NCBI GenBank assembly: GCA_016789205.1
Contig: JAEURF010000033.1
Coordinates: 1 to 10,694 of the forward strand
DNA from: Anaerolineales bacterium
GTDB lineage: Bacteria > Chloroflexota > Anaerolineae > Anaerolineales > Villigracilaceae
Length of the DNA: 10,694 nucleotides
Direction of reading: 5' to 3'
The translations under genes were made by a program, and so were the position numbers. The notes below the pieces were generated by a model. It was not told the DNA's origin and made no database searches. It saw nothing but the letters and a program-made list of their open reading frames with translations. Each line of letters opens with the position of its first letter. Position 1 is the first letter of the stretch. Below, piece by piece: positions 6,393-10,694 of the stretch.

Positions 6393-6421
6393 ATTATACC
6401 TGTCGGATATGAAACGGTCAA
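6393..6421 (-). promoter_or_regulatory. Promoter of the S1-domain gene
   Basis: On the minus strand TTGACC (6416-6421, 5 of 6 consensus) is followed after 17 bases by a perfect TATAAT (6393-6398). Transcription would start near 6386, giving a leader of about 33 bases that includes the AGGAG. It is one of the best sigma-70-type promoters in the window. Confidence 0.75.
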
Positions 6422-6459
6422 TGTGCAATTCGTCACATGTCAAAAATGCAAATTCACTC

Positions 6460-6488
6460 TTGCAGATTAACTTTTCCGTGTGTATAAT
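6460..6488 (+). promoter_or_regulatory. Promoter of the T-box/ileS transcript
   Basis: TTGCAG (6460-6465) is followed after 17 bases by a perfect TATAAT (6483-6488). The predicted start near 6495 lies just upstream of the T-box stem I, where it is expected. It is back to back with the S1-gene promoter, with 38 bases between the two -35 boxes. Confidence 0.65.
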
Positions 6489-6494
6489 CGCTTT

Positions 6495-6778
6495 ATTAAA
6501 AACAATGATGGGAACGAGTAAACTGTTGAGGTCGTGCAGAGAGTTCGCTGTTAGGTGTGAGGCGGATACGAAATGACAGTTGAAAATCATCCCGAAGTTG
6601 AAATCTGAATTAGTTAACTAGTTTCTAGTTTGGTAGTTATCTAGTAGTAAGAAATCCGGAGTCGTGAGTCTTCGTTATCAAAGCAAATGAGAGTCTATTC
6701 ATTAACAAATTGAATAGAAATCAGAGTGGTACCGCGTGAGCATTGCTCTCGTCTCTGTGTATGAGATGAGAGTTTTTT
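6495..6778 (+). ncRNA. Isoleucine T-box riboswitch leader
   Basis: This leader senses uncharged tRNA-Ile and controls ileS by attenuation. In stem I, GGGA (6510-6513) pairs with TCCC (6590-6593) and AACTGT (6521-6526) with ACAGTT (6576-6581). Between them is the specifier loop, with AGTA (6517-6520) on the 5' side and GAAAATCA (6582-6589) on the 3' side. The specifier codon is ATC (6586-6588), isoleucine, followed by the usual A. The distal part contains the AGAGAG segment. A 7-bp stem III is CTATTCA (6695-6701) with TGAATAG (6711-6717). The T-box sequence AGAGTGGTACCGCG (6723-6736) has the TGGT that pairs with the tRNA ACCA end and differs from the common AGGGTGG form at one base. The terminator follows. 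Uncharged tRNA-Ile should favour the antiterminator and raise ileS expression. Confidence 0.95.
6746..6778 (+). terminator. Regulated terminator of the ileS T-box
   Basis: CTCTCGTCTC (6746-6755) pairs with GAGATGAGAG (6763-6772): ten pairs including one G-U, a seven-base loop, then six T. The 5' arm CTCTC is also complementary to the AGAG of the T-box sequence, so forming the antiterminator would block this hairpin. It ends 14 bases before the ileS start codon. Confidence 0.92.
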
Positions 6779-6792
6779 GTTTAAGGAGAATT

Positions 6793-9700
6793 ATGTTTAA
6801 ACCTGTTACCTCAAAATTAGATGTACCTGCCATGGAAGATGAAGTCCTCAAGTTTTGGAAGAAGCAAGATATCTTCAAAAAGACAACGGAGGAACGCCAG
6901 GGCAAACCAGAATATGTTTTTTATGAAGGTCCGCCAACCGCAAACGGAAGACCGGGCGTTCACCATGTTTTGGCGCGCGCGTTCAAAGATATGTTTCCGC
7001 GTTATAAAATTATGCGCGGATATAAAGTCTCACGCCGAGGCGGTTGGGATACACACGGCTTGCCGGTTGAAATTGAAGTTGAAAAACAACTTGGTTTTAA
7101 TAATAAACAACAAATCGAAGAATATGGCATAGATAAATTTAATGAACTATGCAAGAAGTCTGTATTTAATTACATTCAAGAATGGGAAAAGTTGACAGAC
7201 CGCATCGCTTTTTGGGTTGACCTTGATGATGCCTATGTAACTTATACCAATGATTACATTGAATCGGTTTGGTGGATTCTGAAAAATTTTTGGGAGAAGG
7301 ATTTGCTTTTCAAGGGCTATAAAGTTGTGCCTTATTGCCCGCGATGTGGCACGCCTCTTTCTGACCATGAAGTTGCGCTCGGTTACGATGAAGCAACTGA
7401 CCCTTCTGTCTTTGTGCGATTTCCATTAGTGGATAAACCTGATACATCTATGCTGGTGTGGACGACGACGCCATGGACGTTACCTGCTAACGTCGCTGTC
7501 GCCGCACACCCTGACGTAGATTATGTAACAGTAGAACGTGATAATAATGGCACAAAAGAAAAATTGATTCTCGCTAAGAATTTGCTTGAAAAAGTTTTCA
7601 AAGATGAAGAAGTAAAAGTAGTTGACTCATTCAAAGGCAAAAAACTAAAAGGCATGAAATATCAACCTTTGTTTACGTTTATGCCTGTAGATAAACCTGC
7701 ACACTTTGTTGTACTTGGTGATTTTGTCACTACCGAAGATGGCACAGGTTTAGTACATCAAGCGCCAGCTTTTGGCGCAGAAGATATGGAAATGGCAAAG
7801 CAATATGATTTGCCTGTATTAATGACCGTGCAGGCTGATGGAACCTTCGTGCCTGAAGTGACTCCGTGGCGTGGTGTGTTTGTTAAAGATGCTGACCCGC
7901 AAATCACAAAAGATTTAGAAACGCGCGGATTGTTATTCCGTGCAGGGACATTTGTGCATACGTATCCATTCTGTTGGCGATGTTCCACACCGCTTTTATA
8001 TTATGCGCGTGAATCTTGGTATATCCGCACCAGTTCAAAGAAAGACCGTTTGGTAAGTTTGAATAAAACTATCAATTGGGTTCCTGACCATATCAAGAAT
8101 GGTCGCTTTGGGAATTGGCTTGAAAATAATATTGATTGGTCGCTTTCGCGCGAAAGATATTGGGGCACGCCACTTCCTGTTTGGGAATGTGAAGAATGTA
8201 AACATCGTGAATGTGTTGGCTCTGTCAAAGAATTATCTGAAAAAGCAGGTAAAGATTTAACCGAGTTAGATTTGCATCGTCCATATGTAGATGAGGTTTC
8301 GTGGAAGTGTGAAAAATGTAGTGGCAAAATGAATCGCGTTAAAGATTTGATTGACGTGTGGTTTGATTCTGGCTCGATGCCATACGCACAATGGCACTAT
8401 CCGTTTGAGAACAAAGAAAAATTTGAGGAACAGTACCCAGCCGACTACATCTGTGAAGCGGTTGACCAAACGCGCGGATGGTTCTATTCATTACATGCCA
8501 TCTCCACTTTGCTCAATGACCAAGTCTCATTCAAAAATGTGATTTGTTTGGGGCACATTCAAGATGGGGAAGGCAGAAAAATGTCCAAGTCTTTAGGCAA
8601 TATCGTGCAACCGTGGGATGTGATTAACTTACACGGCGCAGATGCGTTGCGTTGGTATCTTTTCACGGCAACACCGCCAGGGCAAGAGCGACGCTTCTCT
8701 TCTGATTTGGTTGGGGATGTGATCCGCAGTTTTACACTTACCTTGTGGAATGTGTACTCGTTTTTCGTTACATACGCCAACCTCGACAAACCGCAAGCCT
8801 TGCGCGTGACTGCCACAACGAATGAATTAGACCGTTGGTTACTTTCTGAATTAAATGTTTTAGTCCGTGACGTGACCAAAGCCTATGAAGAATATGATGT
8901 CACGAATGCCACACGCCCTGTTGAAAAATTTGTGGAAACACTTTCGACTTGGTATGTACGCCGTTCCCGCCGCCGTTTTTGGAAAAATGATTCATCGGCA
9001 GATAAGCAAGCCGCATATTCGACTTTGTACAATGCTTTGGTGACCGTTGCGAAATTAATCGCACCTGCCATGCCATTCATCGCTGAAGAGTTATATCAAA
9101 ACTTGGTTCGCTCCATTGACGAAACCGCACCTGAGTCTGTTCACATTGCTGAATGGCCCCAAGTGATGGAAGAGTTCATTGACGAATCACTTAATAAAGA
9201 AATGCAATTGGTAATGAAGTTGGTTTCATTAGGACATTCTGCTCGTCAAAAAGCGAATCGCAAAGTTCGTCAGCCGTTGGCAGAAGCCGCATTTTCATTG
9301 GGCAACCCTGCTGAGCGAAATGCTTTGATGAAAAATGTAGATGTGATTCAAGATGAATTAAATGTCAAGCAAGTTCGTTTGTTGGATAGAGCCACAGAAG
9401 CAGTTTCACATACAGTCAAACCATTACCAAAGCAACTCGGACAAAAATATGGCAATAAATTCCCTGCGCTTCAAAAAGCAATTCTGGCTTTGAATCCAGA
9501 AGAAGTTGCCAGCACACTTCATGCCGATAAACCTGTGGAAGTTAAACTGGATGGAGAGACTTATCAAATCCTTTCTGATGAAGTGGAAGTGAAAGCACTT
9601 GCCAAAGAAGGTTTTGCCGTAGCAGAAGAAGGCGCGTATGTGGCGGCACTTGTGACTGACTTAACACCTGAATTAATTGCCGAAGGTTTGGCTCGTGAAT

Positions 9701-9936
9701 TTGTACGCCGTGTTCAAGATTTGCGAAAGACTGCTGATTTAGATGTTGCCGACCGAATTGAGTTGTTCATCGAAGCCACAGCAGGTCTAAAGTCCGCAAT
9801 TGAGGCGCATAAAGATTACATCACATCCGAAACATTGACGACTAAGTTATCGTTTGCGAATCCACCAGCAAATGCTTCGGTTGTGGAAGATGAATTTGAA
9901 AATGAAAAAGTAAAAGTTGGGTTGCTAAAAGCTTAG
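6793..9936 (+). CDS. ileS: Isoleucyl-tRNA synthetase, long type, with swapped HIGH motif (GVHH)
   Basis: 1047 residues. It charges tRNA-Ile with isoleucine in the cytoplasm and edits Val-tRNA. It is close in length and sequence to the Thermus enzyme (about 1045), not the shorter E. coli type. The class I catalytic core has GPPTANGRPGVHH, where the signature H-x-G-H reads G55-V-H-H58. KMSKS is intact at 596-600. The CP1 editing domain shows WTTTPWTLP (223-231) and HQAPAFGAED with Asp331. Two zinc sites are expected: C182/C185 with C394/C397, and C466/C469 with C506/C509. WYVRRSRRRFWK begins the anticodon-binding part. The ATG at 6793 follows AAGGAG (6783-6788). An in-frame GTG at 6736 lies inside the T-box and is not the start. 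It is regulated by the T-box and followed by a strong terminator, so transcribed alone. Predicted mupirocin-resistant. Confidence 0.97.
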   Translation: MFKPVTSKLDVPAMEDEVLKFWKKQDIFKKTTEERQGKPEYVFYEGPPTANGRPGVHHVLARAFKDMFPRYKIMRGYKVSRRGGWDTHGLPVEIEVEKQLGFNNKQQIEEYGIDKFNELCKKSVFNYIQEWEKLTDRIAFWVDLDDAYVTYTNDYIESVWWILKNFWEKDLLFKGYKVVPYCPRCGTPLSDHEVALGYDEATDPSVFVRFPLVDKPDTSMLVWTTTPWTLPANVAVAAHPDVDYVTVERDNNGTKEKLILAKNLLEKVFKDEEVKVVDSFKGKKLKGMKYQPLFTFMPVDKPAHFVVLGDFVTTEDGTGLVHQAPAFGAEDMEMAKQYDLPVLMTVQADGTFVPEVTPWRGVFVKDADPQITKDLETRGLLFRAGTFVHTYPFCWRCSTPLLYYARESWYIRTSSKKDRLVSLNKTINWVPDHIKNGRFGNWLENNIDWSLSRERYWGTPLPVWECEECKHRECVGSVKELSEKAGKDLTELDLHRPYVDEVSWKCEKCSGKMNRVKDLIDVWFDSGSMPYAQWHYPFENKEKFEEQYPADYICEAVDQTRGWFYSLHAISTLLNDQVSFKNVICLGHIQDGEGRKMSKSLGNIVQPWDVINLHGADALRWYLFTATPPGQERRFSSDLVGDVIRSFTLTLWNVYSFFVTYANLDKPQALRVTATTNELDRWLLSELNVLVRDVTKAYEEYDVTNATRPVEKFVETLSTWYVRRSRRRFWKNDSSADKQAAYSTLYNALVTVAKLIAPAMPFIAEELYQNLVRSIDETAPESVHIAEWPQVMEEFIDESLNKEMQLVMKLVSLGHSARQKANRKVRQPLAEAAFSLGNPAERNALMKNVDVIQDELNVKQVRLLDRATEAVSHTVKPLPKQLGQKYGNKFPALQKAILALNPEEVASTLHADKPVEVKLDGETYQILSDEVEVKALAKEGFAVAEEGAYVAALVTDLTPELIAEGLAREFVRRVQDLRKTADLDVADRIELFIEATAGLKSAIEAHKDYITSETLTTKLSFANPPANASVVEDEFENEKVKVGLLKA

Positions 9937-9956
9937 TAATTGGTAATTTGTAATTA

Positions 9957-9991
9957 GGCTTCGGAAGTTTACAAAACTTCCGAAGCCTTTT
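9957..9991 (+). terminator. Intrinsic terminator after ileS
   Basis: A perfect 14-bp stem, GGCTTCGGAAGTTT (9957-9970) with AAACTTCCGAAGCC (9974-9987), has a three-base loop and is followed by TTTT. It lies 21 bases after the ileS stop. Confidence 0.92.
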
Positions 9992-10053
9992 CATTTATAA
10001 TCAACTTGTTACTTATTTCTTTTAACTCATTACTCAAACAAAAGGAATCATCC
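9992..10053 (+). promoter_or_regulatory. pcs upstream region: -10 candidate and ribosome binding site
   Basis: A perfect TATAAT lies at 9996-10001, right after the ileS terminator. A -35 at normal spacing would fall inside the terminator stem and does not match consensus. AAAGGA (10041-10046) is seven bases before the ATG and supports the start. Promoter call is weak; ribosome binding site is good. Confidence 0.4.
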
Positions 10054-10694
10054 ATGCCATCTGAAACCAACAAACCGAACTTAATCCGAGTCATCCTCGC
10101 ATGGGGTGTGCATCTCTTTACAGCCAGCGGAGCAATTTGGGGCTTACTCGCAATCCTTGCAATTTTTGAAAATGATTACCGCATGATGATTCTCTGGATG
10201 GTTTTAGCTGTCTTGGTTGATGGTTTCGATGGCATGTTGGCGCGCTGGGCAGATGTCAAAACATACGCCAATGGAATTGACGGCGCATTGCTCGATAATA
10301 TTTTAGATTATCTCAATTATGTGCTTGTGCCTGTTATCTTTATCGTCAAAGCCGATGTGCTTCCTGAATCTGTGCGCTTCTTTATGGCTTGTTTAATTTT
10401 GTTAACCTCAGCCTATCAATTCACACAAACTGATGCCAAGACCGACGACCATCACTTCAAAGGCTTTCCATCGTATTGGAATGTCGCCGCGTTATATATG
10501 CTTGTGATGAATTTACCGCCTTGGTTAAATTTTGGCTTCCTGATGTTATTCAACATTATGGTTTTTATTCCCGTCAAATATATTTACCCCAGCCGTAATA
10601 GTTATCTGCGAAACGTCACACTTGTTTTTACTTACTTATATGGTGCAATTGGAATTTGGGCGTTATTGCAATATCCAAATCATCCAACTTGGGT
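10054..10694 (+). CDS. pcs: Phosphatidylcholine synthase (CDP-diacylglycerol-choline O-phosphatidyltransferase), 3' end cut by window
   Basis: 213 codons are visible from ATG 10054. The family makes phosphatidylcholine directly from CDP-diacylglycerol and choline in the membrane. The CDP-alcohol phosphatidyltransferase motif is present: D56-x2-D59-G60-x2-A63-R64, then G77-x3-D81-x3-D85. All the metal and substrate acidic residues are kept. The gap of 12 residues between AR and G, against the usual 8, together with ADVKTYANG, TDAKTDDHHFKGFPSYWN and a late FIPVKYIYPSRN, matches the Pcs branch and not phosphatidylglycerol- or phosphatidylserine-forming enzymes. Several hydrophobic segments are visible (about residues 11-38, 43-57, 88-98, 108-122, 140-151 and 155-170). 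The start is supported by AAAGGA. It follows the ileS terminator and is probably separately transcribed. The related Pcs-like enzyme with a different head group is the main alternative. Confidence 0.88.
   Translation, partial: MPSETNKPNLIRVILAWGVHLFTASGAIWGLLAILAIFENDYRMMILWMVLAVLVDGFDGMLARWADVKTYANGIDGALLDNILDYLNYVLVPVIFIVKADVLPESVRFFMACLILLTSAYQFTQTDAKTDDHHFKGFPSYWNVAALYMLVMNLPPWLNFGFLMLFNIMVFIPVKYIYPSRNSYLRNVTLVFTYLYGAIGIWALLQYPNHPTW

Noticed and set aside
6736..6792. N-terminal extension of IleRS by 19 residues from a GTG at 6736
   Set aside because: The added codons lie inside the T-box sequence and terminator hairpin, have no ribosome binding site, and the residues (ending in VFCLRRI) do not match the family. 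AAGGAG sits correctly before the ATG at 6793.
9937..9956. TAATTGGTAATTTGTAATTA as a short repeat array after ileS
   Set aside because: Only three imperfect, AT-rich TAATT-like units; too short and too simple to call a repeat.
1..10694. A new defence, mobile or biosynthetic system
   Set aside because: All open frames of substance are explained by known core genes or the two lipoproteins. No transposase, recombinase, direct-repeat array, nuclease or toxin-antitoxin pair was seen.

Overview
The window looks like chromosomal housekeeping DNA from an AT-rich member of the Chloroflexota, probably class Anaerolineae. This is inferred from protein style and not from a marker search. The grounds are: secreted lipoproteins with long Thr/Pro-rich stretches, a MurA with Asp in place of the catalytic-loop Cys, a Thermus-like long IleRS under a T-box, a minimal FtsY without an acidic domain, and an A24-type prepilin peptidase start. 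I see no insertion sequence, phage gene, CRISPR array, tRNA or rRNA.

Layout: (1) 1-151, minus: N-terminal part of a prepilin peptidase, divergent from (2) murA, 291-1571, plus. A bidirectional terminator separates murA from (3) a minus-strand operon read from about 3305 down to 1619: trxA, then two related lipoproteins. (4) Divergent from trxA is ftsY, 3413-4324, followed after two perfect hairpins by prfB, 4397-5480, which is interrupted by a programmed +1 frameshift. A second bidirectional terminator separates prfB from (5) a minus-strand two-S1-domain RNA-binding protein, 5574-6353. (6) A 439-base gap, 6354-6792, holds two back-to-back promoters and an isoleucine T-box riboswitch controlling (7) ileS, 6793-9936, which ends in a strong terminator. 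(8) The 5' part of a phosphatidylcholine synthase gene starts at 10054 and runs off the window.

The genes are mostly core functions: cell-wall precursor synthesis (murA), translation and protein targeting (prfB, ileS, S1 protein, ftsY), redox (trxA) and membrane lipid synthesis (pcs). I found no new multi-gene defence or metabolic system. The most interesting points are within genes and control sites. The IleRS signature motif reads G-V-H-H and not H-x-G-H, a swap associated with very high mupirocin resistance. MurA carries Asp117 where fosfomycin-sensitive enzymes have Cys. RF2 has a compact frameshift site. ftsY and the prepilin peptidase gene appear to have leaderless promoters. Thioredoxin has an unusual CNPC active site. 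A phosphatidylcholine synthase is present.
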